From Phenylobacterium conjunctum (GTDB lineage Bacteria > Pseudomonadota > Alphaproteobacteria > Caulobacterales > Caulobacteraceae), in the NCBI RefSeq assembly GCF_042679085.1, contig NZ_JBHTLQ010000052.1:1-22385 (forward strand): a stretch of 22,385 nucleotides of DNA, given 5' to 3'. The position numbers were made by a program, and so were the translations under genes. The notes under the pieces were generated by a model. That model was given only the letters and a program-made list of their open reading frames with translations, was not told the DNA's origin and ran no database searches. Of this stretch, positions 7,303-16,733 are shown piece by piece (position 1 is the stretch's first letter; the number at the start of each line of letters is the position of its first letter).

Positions 7303-7788
7303 TTAGAGAGTGCGCGCCACCGCCTCGAGCTGCTGGGCCACGACGCCCCAGCCGTCATGGAAGCCCATGGTCTCGTGCTGGGTCTTCTTTTCTACGGTGG
7401 GATGGCCGACGCGGGCCACGTAGAGGGTCTTGCCGTCGGCCTGGGGCTCAAAGGTGATGACGGCGGTCATCATGCTGTCCGGGTTAGGGACCCAGCCCTC
7501 GGCGTAGGCGTCGGTGAAGACCAGCTTCTTGCCCGGCTCGATCTCCAGATAGACGCCGCTGTTCGGGTGGGTCTCGCCGTCCGGGCCGTACATCATGATC
7601 TCGCTGCCGCCGCCGGGGCGCAGGTCCATGCGGGTGACCTCGGCCCGCCAGGGCTTGGGGCAGAACCATTCCGGATAGAGGGCCGGGGTGGTCCAGGCCT
7701 TGAACAGCTGGTCGGGCGTCGCCTCCATCAGGAAGGCGCTGACCAGTTCGCGGTCGTTGCGGGGGGCGATGTCGGCGGCGGTGGCCAT
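7303..7788 (-). CDS. SRPBCC / AHSA1-domain protein
   Basis: The ATG at 7788 gives 161 aa beginning MATAADIAPRNDRELV and is preceded by AGGAGA at 8 nt; an in-frame ATG 13 codons upstream lacks such a site. The sequence follows the AHSA1-like START/Bet v1 fold: an N-terminal strand, EATPDQLFKAWTTPALYPEWF, the glycine-rich turn LRPGGGSEIMMYGPDG, LEIEPGKKLVFTDAY, and the C-terminal helix motif MGFHDGWGVVAQQLEAV. These small cytoplasmic proteins bind hydrophobic ligands; the specific role of this one is unknown. The gene faces the thiolase and ends in the flank of its inverted repeat. Confidence 0.88.
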   Translation of the reverse strand: MATAADIAPRNDRELVSAFLMEATPDQLFKAWTTPALYPEWFCPKPWRAEVTRMDLRPGGGSEIMMYGPDGETHPNSGVYLEIEPGKKLVFTDAYAEGWVPNPDSMMTAVITFEPQADGKTLYVARVGHPTVEKKTQHETMGFHDGWGVVAQQLEAVARTL

Positions 7789-7855
7789 GGGCGTCTCTCC
7801 TGGGCTTGTTCTGATCCTAGGACGCACCGCGTTGCGGCGTCCCGACAGCCGCCGG

Positions 7856-8413
7856 CTATTTCATCGCGTCCAGCAGGTTGATCTTCACCCCGCCGGGCAG
7901 CTGCATGTCGCCGCCCTTCATGTCGGCGGGGCAGGGACCCTGCCAGGCGGCGTCGATGGTCATCTTGCGCGTGCCGTTCATCTGCGGCGCGGCGGCGCCC
8001 ACGGTCGAGCTCTCAGCCTGGATCTGGTAGTGGGCGTCGAAGTCCCCCTGGGCCACGCCCGAGGTGGTGGTCTTGCCGCCCGAGCCCATGTCGCAGACCG
8101 ATGAGAACCGCCAGCCGCCGTCGGTGGTCTTGGAGGTGATGTTCTTCTCGCAGATGTCCTTGGTGGCCTGGGTCCCCCACCAGGACAGCTTCTCGTCCGT
8201 GGCCCCGTCCAGGCAGATGCGGCTGACCTGCACGAAGTCGCCGTTGGAGACCCGCTGCTCCCACAGGCCGGGCTTGCGCTTGGGCGGGGTCTGGGACGGC
8301 ACGAAGGCCGGCTTGGCCTCAGGCGGCGCGGCGGCCGGCGCCTTCTCGGCTTCCTTGGAACAGGCGGCCAGGGCCAGGAGGGCGATGGCGGAGAGGGCGA
8401 GACGGCGGGCCAT
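7856..8413 (-). CDS. DUF3617-family lipoprotein
   Basis: The 185-aa product has a lipoprotein signal MARRLALSAIALLALAAC, with lipobox LAAC and modified Cys18, followed by a Pro/Ala-rich linker and a DUF3617-like domain. Domain marks are GLWEQRVSNGDFVQVSRIC, the paired-cysteine region around DICEKN and SSVCDMG, and an end near GPCPADMKGG. Members occur widely in Alpha- and Betaproteobacteria and have no assigned function. The +2 residue is Ser, which in the enteric Lol system would favour outer-membrane sorting. It diverges from the small GNAT gene at 8489. Confidence 0.85.
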   Translation of the reverse strand: MARRLALSAIALLALAACSKEAEKAPAAAPPEAKPAFVPSQTPPKRKPGLWEQRVSNGDFVQVSRICLDGATDEKLSWWGTQATKDICEKNITSKTTDGGWRFSSVCDMGSGGKTTTSGVAQGDFDAHYQIQAESSTVGAAAPQMNGTRKMTIDAAWQGPCPADMKGGDMQLPGGVKINLLDAMK

Positions 8414-8488
8414 GGGCGAACTCCTGACTGACAGGCTGCGGAGGCTAGCGGGGATCGCAATCGGCGGCGAGTTGCTTATGTTTCATCC

Positions 8489-8758
8489 ATGACCCAACCG
8501 CTCAAAGACACCGGCGCCCGCTACGAGATGGTCGAACAGGGCCAGACCTCCTGGGCCGATTATCGTCGCGATGGCGCCAGGCTGATCATCGATCATGTGG
8601 AGGCACCGCTCGCCCTGCGAGGAACCGGGGCGTCCGGCCGGCTGATGGCGGCGCTCGCCGCCGACGCCCGCGACAAGGGGCTGAAGATCGTCCCGATCTG
8701 CGGCTATGCGGCGGCTTGGCTGCGCAAGAGCCATGAGTTCCGCGACCTGCTGGCTTAG
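8489..8758 (+). CDS. Small GNAT-family N-acetyltransferase (YjdJ/COG2388 type)
   Basis: The 89-aa product is a minimal GNAT. Its acetyl-CoA-binding loop is RGTGASGRLMAAL (residues 44-56), and the end IVPICGYAAAWLRKSHEFRDLL is the signature of the small COG2388 / Acetyltransf_CG family. Proteins of this family are short single-domain enzymes of mostly unknown substrate. No strong ribosome site precedes the ATG, and TTGCTTATG lies close upstream, so a short-leader or leaderless transcript is possible. Confidence 0.88.
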   Translation: MTQPLKDTGARYEMVEQGQTSWADYRRDGARLIIDHVEAPLALRGTGASGRLMAALAADARDKGLKIVPICGYAAAWLRKSHEFRDLLA

Positions 8759-8845
8759 GGGAGCGGTCCCTGCGGCCTTAGCCCGCATCGTCGACTCGCG
8801 CTGGCCAGTTGTAGTCACGCCCTTGACCCTTTGGCGGAGACTGCG

Positions 8846-9370
8846 ATGACCCCTCGCTTCGGTGTGGTGGCGGGCCTGGACGTCGAGGCCGCGCCCGATG
8901 CGGACCTGACCGAGCTGCTGGCCGGGCGGACGGAGTTCGCCAGCGCCCGCATCGCCGGGTATCGCCGCCGACGGCGGCTGGCCCAGTTCGTCTCCAACCT
9001 GCTGAGAAGCTTCGGCTGCGCGGCCCTGGCCGTGGGCGCGGTGCTGCCGGCCCTGCGCGAGGCGGTTCCGGGCCTGGCCGGCCTGCCCCTCGGCGGCTTC
9101 GCCTTCGGCTATGTGCTGCTAGGCCTGGGCGCCGCGGCGCTGGCCGCCGACCGGGTGTTCGGGATCGGCCGCGCCGTCCCGCGCCTGCAGGCCGCCGAAC
9201 TCGGCATCGCCGGAGAGCTCGACCTGTTCCACGCCGACTGGGCAGCCTATGCCGACGTTCCCGTGGCGGAGCGGCGGCGTCGCCGGCTGGAGCTGGCGCG
9301 AGCGTTCACGGCCGAGGTGAACCGGCTGGTGCGACGCGAGGCCGAGCGGGCGCAGGAGATGGCGGGGTAG
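8846..9370 (+). CDS. Two-TM membrane protein of unknown function
   Basis: The ATG at 8846 has GGCGGAG 6 nt upstream and gives 174 aa; a TTG at 8831 is in frame but less likely. Residues 1-45 are soluble and end in a run of Arg (YRRRRRLAQ). Two hydrophobic segments follow (about 53-70 and 84-104), then an amphipathic C-terminal region with AERRRRRLELARAF and a charged helix. The plan (two TM helices plus a helical tail) resembles SLATT-type proteins, but no diagnostic motif is recognised and no function is claimed. Its stop lies 3 nt from the stop of the converging uvrB. Confidence 0.7.
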   Translation: MTPRFGVVAGLDVEAAPDADLTELLAGRTEFASARIAGYRRRRRLAQFVSNLLRSFGCAALAVGAVLPALREAVPGLAGLPLGGFAFGYVLLGLGAAALAADRVFGIGRAVPRLQAAELGIAGELDLFHADWAAYADVPVAERRRRRLELARAFTAEVNRLVRREAERAQEMAG

Positions 9371-9373
9371 GGC

Positions 9374-11614
<2,241 letters not shown>

Positions 11615-11625
11615 GGGGCGAACCT

Positions 11626-11675
11626 AGAGCATTTTCCGACAAGTGGGAACCGGTTGTCGGGTCGAAAAATGCTCT
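11626..11675. repeat. Imperfect inverted repeat upstream of uvrB
   Basis: AGAGCATTTT at 11626-11635 pairs with AAAATGCTCT at 11666-11675. CCGACAA (11636-11642) can pair with TTGTCGG (11654-11660), with GAACCGGTT near the centre. This pattern closely resembles a widespread alphaproteobacterial intergenic palindrome beginning AGAGCATTTTCC. It lies just upstream of the uvrB start on the template side, so it could affect that promoter. Confidence 0.7.
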
Positions 11676-11688
11676 AACCTTTTGAATT

Positions 11689-11739
11689 AGAGCCCTTTTT
11701 ATCCGATATGACGGATTCCGTCATATCGGAAAGGGCTCT
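11689..11739. repeat. Long near-perfect palindrome (hairpin)
   Basis: AGAGCCCTT (11689-11697) pairs with AAGGGCTCT (11731-11739). Inside, TCCGATATGACGGA (11702-11715) pairs with TCCGTCATATCGGA (11717-11730), with one base between and a 4-base bulge (11698-11701). The total is 23 paired positions. It begins 13 bp from the preceding inverted repeat, and both start with AGAGC. It could form a cruciform, or work as a terminator-like hairpin for the dsbA-like gene transcribed toward it. Confidence 0.75.
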
Positions 11740-11801
11740 GCGAGCGATGGAGGCCTGTTTCTAGGGGCGCCCGGTGTCAGGATCTGGCAGCAGGCGGCTG
11801 G

Positions 11802-12425
11802 CTACTTCTTCTTCGCCGGTTTCAGCGGCTTGGCGGTCTTGATGGCCGCGGCGAGCTCGTCGAGGGAGGCCTCGCCGACGTGGGGTTCGCCATTGATGTA
11901 GAAGGTCGGGGTGCCCTGGACGCCGCGATCAACGGCGGCCTTCAGGCGGCCCTCGAGGGCTGTGAGCTGAGCCGGGTCCTTGAGGCAGGCCCTGACCTCG
12001 TCCTCAGTCAGGCCGCCTGCCTTGCCGGCCGCCATCAGCGCGCCGCGCACGTCGCGGGTGTCAAACATCTGGGCCTGGCTGCGGAAGAAGGTGTCCACGA
12101 CCTTGAAGTAGCCGTCCGGACCGGCGCAGCGGGCCACGAACCACCCGGCGGCGGCGACGTTCTCCGGCGGCGTGACGTACTCGTGCAGGACGTAGCGGAC
12201 CTTGCCGGTATCGATGAAGGCCTTCTTGAACTCAGGAAAGACCTCGTTGTTGAAGGTCGCGCAGTGGCTGCAGCTCATCGAGGCGTACTCCTCGACCAGC
12301 ACCTTGGCCTTGGGATTTCCCATGGACACGCCACCGGCGGGCAGGGTCGGCGCCGGCTTGGGCGCGGCGTCGGCAGCGGTGATGGAAAAGGCGAGGACGG
12401 CGAGGGCGTAGAGCAGGGGGCGCAA
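11802..12425 (-). CDS. DsbA-family exported thiol:disulfide oxidoreductase
   Basis: Translation from a TTG at 12425, supported by AGGAAG about 7-8 nt upstream, gives 207 aa. A signal peptide (MRPLLYALAVLAFSITAADA) is followed by a thioredoxin-fold domain with active site CSHC (C52, C55), the cis-proline loop GTPTFYING (P173) and the inserted helical region typical of DSBA-like (Thioredoxin_4) proteins. It would act in the periplasm, oxidising or isomerising cysteines of secreted proteins. The C terminus is Lys/Pro-rich (AKPLKPAKKK). The next gene upstream on this strand is a 26-aa microprotein. Substrates are unknown. Confidence 0.92.
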   Translation of the reverse strand: MRPLLYALAVLAFSITAADAAPKPAPTLPAGGVSMGNPKAKVLVEEYASMSCSHCATFNNEVFPEFKKAFIDTGKVRYVLHEYVTPPENVAAAGWFVARCAGPDGYFKVVDTFFRSQAQMFDTRDVRGALMAAGKAGGLTEDEVRACLKDPAQLTALEGRLKAAVDRGVQGTPTFYINGEPHVGEASLDELAAAIKTAKPLKPAKKK

Positions 12426-12494
12426 GGGCGGCTTCCTGTGATGGGGAGGCTTCTCCCGTCGCGCTCCAGCCGCCGCCTGTCAATCCGGACGGCG

Positions 12495-12575
12495 TCAGAA
12501 CAGGCCGTGTGGCCCCAGGACGATCAGGCCGATCACTGTGGCCAGCACGCCGATGGCCAGGATGACGTGACCCAC
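12495..12575 (-). CDS. 26-aa single-TM microprotein
   Basis: A GTG at 12575 opens a 26-codon frame ending in TGA (12495-12497). The product begins MGHVILAIGVLATVIG and ends LIVLGPHGLF, so almost the whole protein is one hydrophobic helix. The minus-strand sequence GGGGGAGA at 12580-12587 lies 4-5 nt upstream of the GTG and is an excellent ribosome-binding site. Codon use is GC-rich at third positions, like the neighbours. Without the gene, the space between dsbA and the lipoprotein would be about 260 bp of empty sequence. It could be a membrane-inserted small protein; a chance frame cannot be ruled out. Confidence 0.5.
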   Translation of the reverse strand: MGHVILAIGVLATVIGLIVLGPHGLF

Positions 12576-12683
12576 GGCTCTCCCCCGACTCGTTTGCAAG
12601 TCCGGCGAATCTAGCGAGCGTCGTGGGTCAGACATGACGCAACTGGACTAGAGCCGGGAGGGGCCGTGGGTCTGGCCGGGAGA

Positions 12684-12872
12684 TCAGCGCGGATCGTCTG
12701 CCGCCTTGCTCACCGCCGTGCCGACGGCGGCGCCGGCGACGGCGCCCACGGGGCCGCCCAGGACGGCGCCGGTGGCCGCGCCTGTGGCGGCGCGCTGTTC
12801 GGTGTTGTGACCGCAGGCGGCCAGCATCAGGGCCAGGCCAGCGGCGGTCATCAGACCCAGGGTCTTGCGCAT
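12684..12872 (-). CDS. Small glycine-zipper lipoprotein
   Basis: The 62-aa product has a lipoprotein signal MRKTLGLMTAAGLALMLAAC (lipobox LAAC, Cys20). The mature part of 43 residues contains a glycine/alanine-zipper repeat (ATGAATGAVLGGPVGAVAGA) of the type found in OsmB- and YMGG-like proteins that pack against membranes. The start is supported by GAGGAG about 10 nt upstream. The family is small and its function is poorly known; an envelope-stress role is only an inference from relatives. It diverges from the SleB-type hydrolase, 286 bp away. Confidence 0.82.
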   Translation of the reverse strand: MRKTLGLMTAAGLALMLAACGHNTEQRAATGAATGAVLGGPVGAVAGAAVGTAVSKAADDPR

Positions 12873-13158
12873 GGGTAAGTCTCCTCAGGTGGAAAGCGTC
12901 GCCCTTCCAAACGAGGCTGGCCTCCGCCGGTTCCCGCGGGGGCTGCGGCGATTCATCCACAGCAAATTGCGGGCAGCCACCCAGTCTGGGCTTGCGAATC
13001 CGGCGCGCTTTGTTCATAAGCCCGGCACCTTCGCTGTGGTCTGCCTTTCCACGTGTATTGGGCAGACCCGTCTTCGACCGCCGCCAGCAAGAGCAGGGGC
13101 CGTCGCTGACAACGATGTCTGGGGGCGCGAACGCCCTCGCCACACGGGATTCTCACCT

Positions 13159-14298
13159 TTGCCTTCCACTCCCCAGACGCGCGCCGAATGGCGTGCGCTG
13201 ACCAGCGCCGCTTTGATCGGTTCAGGCATCGGCCTGGGCCTCGGAGCGGCCTATCTGGCCGGCGGGATGGCTCGGGCCGCGACGGACCACGCGCGCGCCG
13301 CCCGGATCGCCGAAGCCGCCGCCGGCGGTTTTTCCGAAGCTGTTCTCCTGCGCGAAGCCGCCGCCATGGACCCGGGTGTCCTGCGGATCGCCCGCGCCCA
13401 TGATCCTTTCACCGTCGCCGGCGCCGCCGAGCGCGACCGCCAGACGGCCATCCTGGCCGCGCGCCTTGAGCAGCGCACGCCCCAGGACCGCCCGGTGGAG
13501 TCCGGCCTGCTGCTGCGGGCCGCATTCAATTCGACCTACATGCCGGCCGCCGCGCCCTTCCGTCTGGCGGGCGCGCTGGAGACCTCTCGTGAGCTCGAGT
13601 GCCTGACCCAGGCGGTCTATTTCGAGGCCCGGGGCGAAGGCGCCGCCGGCCAGGCCGCCGTGGCCCAGGTGGTGCTGAACCGCGTGCGCTCCCCGGCCTT
13701 CCCGAAGACCGTCTGCGGCGTGGTGTTCCAGGGCGCGGCCCGGAACCAGGGCTGCCAGTTCAGCTTCGCCTGCGACGGCTCCATGCGTCAGCGCAAGGAC
13801 TGGATCGCCTGGAACCGCGCCGAGCGCGTCGCGGCCCGCGCCCTGTCGGGCGGGGTGGCGTCGTCGGTTGGCAATGCGACCCACTTCCACACGATCAATG
13901 TCCAGCCGCAGTGGGGGCCGCACCTGTTGAAGGTCGCCCAGGTCGGCCTGCACGTCTTCTATCGCTTCGGCCGCGGTACGGCGCCGACGACCCTGCTGGC
14001 CGAGACCGCGCCCGAGCGGGCCACCCAGCCGGTCTATGGCCCGCTGCCGCCCGCCGCGCCGACCGCCCCGTCCGACTACCGCCTGGCCTCGGCCGTGATC
14101 ACTGAGGCCCCGGTCAATGCGCCGGTCGGCCTGGGTGGTCCGCTGCAGGCGGGTCCGGAGCCGGCCTCGGCGCCGGTGGAGGCCAAGGCCCAGCCGGCGC
14201 GTCCCGGCGAGGCGCCGAAGGCCAAGCTGACCCCGGCCTCGGCGCCGAAGATCGGCGAAGCCCCCGTCAGGACGACTGTCGCATCTGCTTCCGAATGA
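13159..14298 (+). CDS. SleB-type cell-wall hydrolase, membrane anchored
   Basis: The open frame begins at 12865, but its first 98 codons overlap the divergent lipoprotein gene and do not look like protein. The TTG at 13159 (MPSTPQTRAEW) keeps the single TM segment at residues 13-34 and gives 379 aa; the ribosome site is weak, so the start is uncertain. A helical stalk is followed by a Hydrolase_2/SleB domain (about 146-270) with ECLTQAVYFEARGE (candidate catalytic E156), VVLNRVRSPAFPKTVCGVVFQ, and NATHFHTINVQPQWG. The C-terminal 100 residues are Pro/Ala-rich. It probably cleaves peptidoglycan in the periplasm. Its end overlaps the converging SDR gene by 32 bp. Confidence 0.85.
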   Translation: MPSTPQTRAEWRALTSAALIGSGIGLGLGAAYLAGGMARAATDHARAARIAEAAAGGFSEAVLLREAAAMDPGVLRIARAHDPFTVAGAAERDRQTAILAARLEQRTPQDRPVESGLLLRAAFNSTYMPAAAPFRLAGALETSRELECLTQAVYFEARGEGAAGQAAVAQVVLNRVRSPAFPKTVCGVVFQGAARNQGCQFSFACDGSMRQRKDWIAWNRAERVAARALSGGVASSVGNATHFHTINVQPQWGPHLLKVAQVGLHVFYRFGRGTAPTTLLAETAPERATQPVYGPLPPAAPTAPSDYRLASAVITEAPVNAPVGLGGPLQAGPEPASAPVEAKAQPARPGEAPKAKLTPASAPKIGEAPVRTTVASASE

Positions 14299-15070
14299 GG
14301 TTGGGGAAGAAGCGGGTCATGAAGCGGACCTGCTTGCCCTTGTCGCCGACGATGTATTCCAGGTCCTTGCCCAGGCTGGCGTCCCAGATCACCTGGGCGG
14401 CGTCCTCGACCGTATAGACCACGTGGCTGCCGTCCTTCACGGCGTCGCGGATGGTGCGGTTGGACTGGGCGGCGCCAGCGTCCAGGATCGGGGTCTCCAC
14501 GAACCAGGGCATGACCGTGGCCACGCCGACCCCGAAGCGGGCGAATTCGGCGTCGAGCGCCTGGGACAGGCCGCGCACAGCGAACTTGGTGGCCGCATAG
14601 ACGCTCATCTGCGGTGAGCCGAACAGGCCGGCGCAGGAGGCGATGTTGATCAGCCGCGCGCCCGGCGTCGCCTTCAAGAGCTCCAGCGCCGCGCGGGCGC
14701 CGTGGACCACGCCCTTCACATTGATATCGATCTGCAGGTCGACATCGGCCTCGGACTGCTCCTCCAGGAAGCCGAAGCGGGCGATGCCGGCGTTATTGAC
14801 CAGGAGGTTCAGCTTGCCGTCGGTCAGCTTGGCGAAGCCGGCCAGGGCCTTGTCCCACTGCTGACGGTCGCGGACGTCCAGGCTGAAGGTCGCGCCATTG
14901 TCGGCTCCGATAGCTTCCAGCGCAGCCGCCAGGCCCTTGGTGTCGATGTCAGACAGGCCGACGAAGAAGCCTTCGCGAGCGAAGCGCTTGGCCGCCGCCA
15001 GTCCGATGCCGCTGGCCGCGCCCGTGATGAAGACGCTTTTCCGTCCGTTCGCCTTGGCCGCTGCCGCCAT
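14267..15070 (-). CDS. Short-chain dehydrogenase/reductase
   Basis: The 267-aa classical SDR has the NAD(P)-binding motif TGAASGIG (16-23), NNAG (92-95), catalytic Ser145 (NIASCAG) and YxxxK (Tyr158, Lys162). Asp at 41-43 (LSDIDTKG) after the second strand suggests NAD preference. The start is supported by GGAGGA 6 nt upstream of the ATG. The C-terminal part (EYIVGDKGKQVRFMTRFFPN) resembles SDRs annotated as acting on lipids or steroids, but the substrate cannot be read from sequence. It diverges from the DUF1003 gene; a 13-bp palindrome lies in the shared 90-bp promoter region. Confidence 0.92.
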   Translation of the reverse strand: MAAAAKANGRKSVFITGAASGIGLAAAKRFAREGFFVGLSDIDTKGLAAALEAIGADNGATFSLDVRDRQQWDKALAGFAKLTDGKLNLLVNNAGIARFGFLEEQSEADVDLQIDINVKGVVHGARAALELLKATPGARLINIASCAGLFGSPQMSVYAATKFAVRGLSQALDAEFARFGVGVATVMPWFVETPILDAGAAQSNRTIRDAVKDGSHVVYTVEDAAQVIWDASLGKDLEYIVGDKGKQVRFMTRFFPNLIRKQMRQSS

Positions 15071-15133
15071 CTCAGATCCTCCGCCTTGCCGACGCCGTGT
15101 TCCCGGCCTTTGCTGAGCTCAGATCGAACAGAG

Positions 15134-15146
15134 TGACGGACCGTCA
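15134..15146. promoter_or_regulatory. Palindromic operator candidate between SDR and DUF1003 genes
   Basis: TGACGG-A-CCGTCA is a perfect 6-bp-arm palindrome around one central base, 14 bp before the DUF1003 start codon and about 64 bp upstream of the SDR start. Its size fits a TetR/GntR-type operator, but no regulator gene is adjacent. Confidence 0.35.
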
Positions 15147-15160
15147 GGTCAAGGACGCAG

Positions 15161-15742
15161 ATGAGCAACCCGCAAATCCCCGACCGCCACGCCGAACTGG
15201 CCCAGCAGCTGCTGGCCTGCGGCTATGACCAGCTTAGTCCGGTGCAGAAGAGCGTCATCGACCTGATCGCCACAGAGGCGCCCAGCGCTGTGGACCCCAC
15301 CCTGCGCAAGGACGACCGCACCTACTGGGAGCGGCTGGCGGATCGGGTGGCGGAGATCGGCGGGTCGTGGAACTTCATCTTCGGGTTCGGCGCCGCCCTG
15401 GGGCTCTGGATCCTGTGGAATGTGGCGACGCGCGGGTTTGGGCTGTCCTTCGACCCCTATCCCTTCATCTTCCTGAACCTGATGCTGTCGATGCTGGCCG
15501 CGGTGCAGGCGCCGGTGATCATGATGAGCCAGAACCGCCAGGCCCAGCGCGACCGCGCCAACGCTGAGCACGACTATGTGGTGAACCTGCGGGCCGAACT
15601 GGAGATCATGCACCTGCACGACAAGGTCGACGCCATGCGCGACCGCCAGATGATGGAGATGCTGCAGCGGCAGGAAGAGACCCTGTCCCTGCTGCGCGAG
15701 CAGGTGGCCAAGCTTACGGCGCAGAGCGGGCGGAGCGCCTGA
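15161..15742 (+). CDS. DUF1003-family membrane protein
   Basis: The 193-aa product matches the DUF1003 pattern closely: a soluble N terminus, WNFIFGFGAALGLWILWNV (TM1, about 70-88), the motif DPYPFIFLNLMLS leading into TM2 (101-122), the signature MSQNRQAQRDRANAEHDYVVN, and a C-terminal coiled coil (about 145-190). The family is an inner-membrane protein group of unknown function. AAGGA at 15151-15155 lies close before the ATG. The gene diverges from the SDR, and its last 29 bp overlap the converging GlxA-type regulator. Confidence 0.93.
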   Translation: MSNPQIPDRHAELAQQLLACGYDQLSPVQKSVIDLIATEAPSAVDPTLRKDDRTYWERLADRVAEIGGSWNFIFGFGAALGLWILWNVATRGFGLSFDPYPFIFLNLMLSMLAAVQAPVIMMSQNRQAQRDRANAEHDYVVNLRAELEIMHLHDKVDAMRDRQMMEMLQRQEETLSLLREQVAKLTAQSGRSA

Positions 15743-16652
15743 GCGCCTGGGGCGGTTGGCCGAAGGCGCGCAGGAAGGCCCGCCGCATCCGTTCCGGGTC
15801 GCCGAAGCCCACCGCCAGGGCGATCTGATCGATAGCCTCGCCCGTGCCTTCCACCCGCTCGCGGGCGGTCTCAAGGCGCAGGCGCTCCACCGCCTTGGCC
15901 GGGGTCATGCCGGTCTCGGCGGCGAAGGTGCGGGCGAAGTTGCGTGGGCTCATGGCCGCCTGGGCGGCGAGTTGGTCCACGCTCAGAGGTTCGGCCAGGT
16001 GGGCGCGCATCCAGTCGAGCAGGGTGGCGAAGCGGCCACCGTGGCCGCCCATCTCGATGAGGGCCGAGAACTGCGACTGGCCGCCCGGGCGGCGGTGATA
16101 GACGACCAGCTGCTGGGCGGTGCGCCGGGCGATGTCCTCGCCCAGGTCGTCAGCGATCAGGGCCAGGGCCAGGTCGATGCCGGCCGTTATCCCGGCCGAG
16201 GTCCAGACAGCGCCGTCGCGGACGAAGATCCGGTCAGGCTCCAGCCGCACCTGCGGATAGCGCTTGGCGAAGTCCTGGGTGCGTTCCCAGTGGGTGGTGG
16301 CGCGCCGCCCATCGAGCAGGCCGGCCTCGGCCAGGATGTAGGCGCCTGAACAGACGCTGGTGGTTCGGCGCGGACCAAGGCCCTGGAGCCAGGTGATCAG
16401 TTGGGGGTGCAGGGCGGCGGGCCGGGTGCCTTCGCCTCCGGCCACCACCACGGTGTCAAGCGCCTCGGGCAGGGCCTCGGCCGCCATCTGGGCGCCGCCG
16501 GAACTGCGCACCAGGCCGGGCGCGGCCGAGATCACCGAGATGGCGTAGGCGCCGGGGACATAGCGTCCGGCGATCTCGAACGCAGCCAGCGGGCCAGTCG
16601 CGTCCAGGATCTGGAAGTCGGGGAAGATCACAAAGCCGATCTGGCGCGGCAT
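15714..16652 (-). CDS. GlxA-type transcriptional regulator (DJ-1/PfpI domain plus AraC HTH)
   Basis: The ATG at 16652 gives 312 aa (MPRQIGFVIFPDFQILDATG); the frame is open upstream to 17348, but that part is antisense to the next gene. Residues 4-170 form a DJ-1/PfpI domain with D17 and a retained elbow cysteine C101 (SVCSGAYILAEAGLLDG). Residues 215-305 are an AraC-type double HTH (LSVDQLAAQAAMSPRNFART and IDQIALAVGFGDPERMRRAF). Such regulators usually sense small molecules and control an adjacent operon. It diverges from an isocyanide-hydratase-like gene 81 bp away, its likely target. An inverted repeat covers its own start codon. Confidence 0.93.
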   Translation of the reverse strand: MPRQIGFVIFPDFQILDATGPLAAFEIAGRYVPGAYAISVISAAPGLVRSSGGAQMAAEALPEALDTVVVAGGEGTRPAALHPQLITWLQGLGPRRTTSVCSGAYILAEAGLLDGRRATTHWERTQDFAKRYPQVRLEPDRIFVRDGAVWTSAGITAGIDLALALIADDLGEDIARRTAQQLVVYHRRPGGQSQFSALIEMGGHGGRFATLLDWMRAHLAEPLSVDQLAAQAAMSPRNFARTFAAETGMTPAKAVERLRLETARERVEGTGEAIDQIALAVGFGDPERMRRAFLRAFGQPPQALRRSARSAP

Positions 16653-16686
16653 GGCGGAATCCGAGGGATCAATGTCATTTCCGCCA
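16652..16686. promoter_or_regulatory. Inverted repeat between the divergent DJ-1 genes, candidate operator
   Basis: TGGCGGAA (16652-16659) and TTCCGCCA (16679-16686) are perfect 8-bp inverted arms 19 bp apart, so arm centres are 27 bp apart. The left arm includes the regulator's start codon region. The position suits autoregulation and control of the divergent operon; AraC proteins more often use direct repeats, so this is tentative. Confidence 0.35.
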
Positions 16687-16733
16687 GACCCTAGGCCGGT
16701 CATGTTGCAGGCGTCAAATCGAGGAGACGCCCC

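Noticed and set aside
12444..12457. GGGAG-GCTT-CTCCC hairpin upstream of the DsbA-like gene
   Set aside because: A five-pair stem with no U-tract is too weak to call a terminator or regulatory leader.
12865..13158. N-terminal 98-codon extension of the SleB frame
   Set aside because: It overlaps the divergent lipoprotein start and its promoter, has no hydrophobic or family-like segment, and precedes the natural TM anchor.
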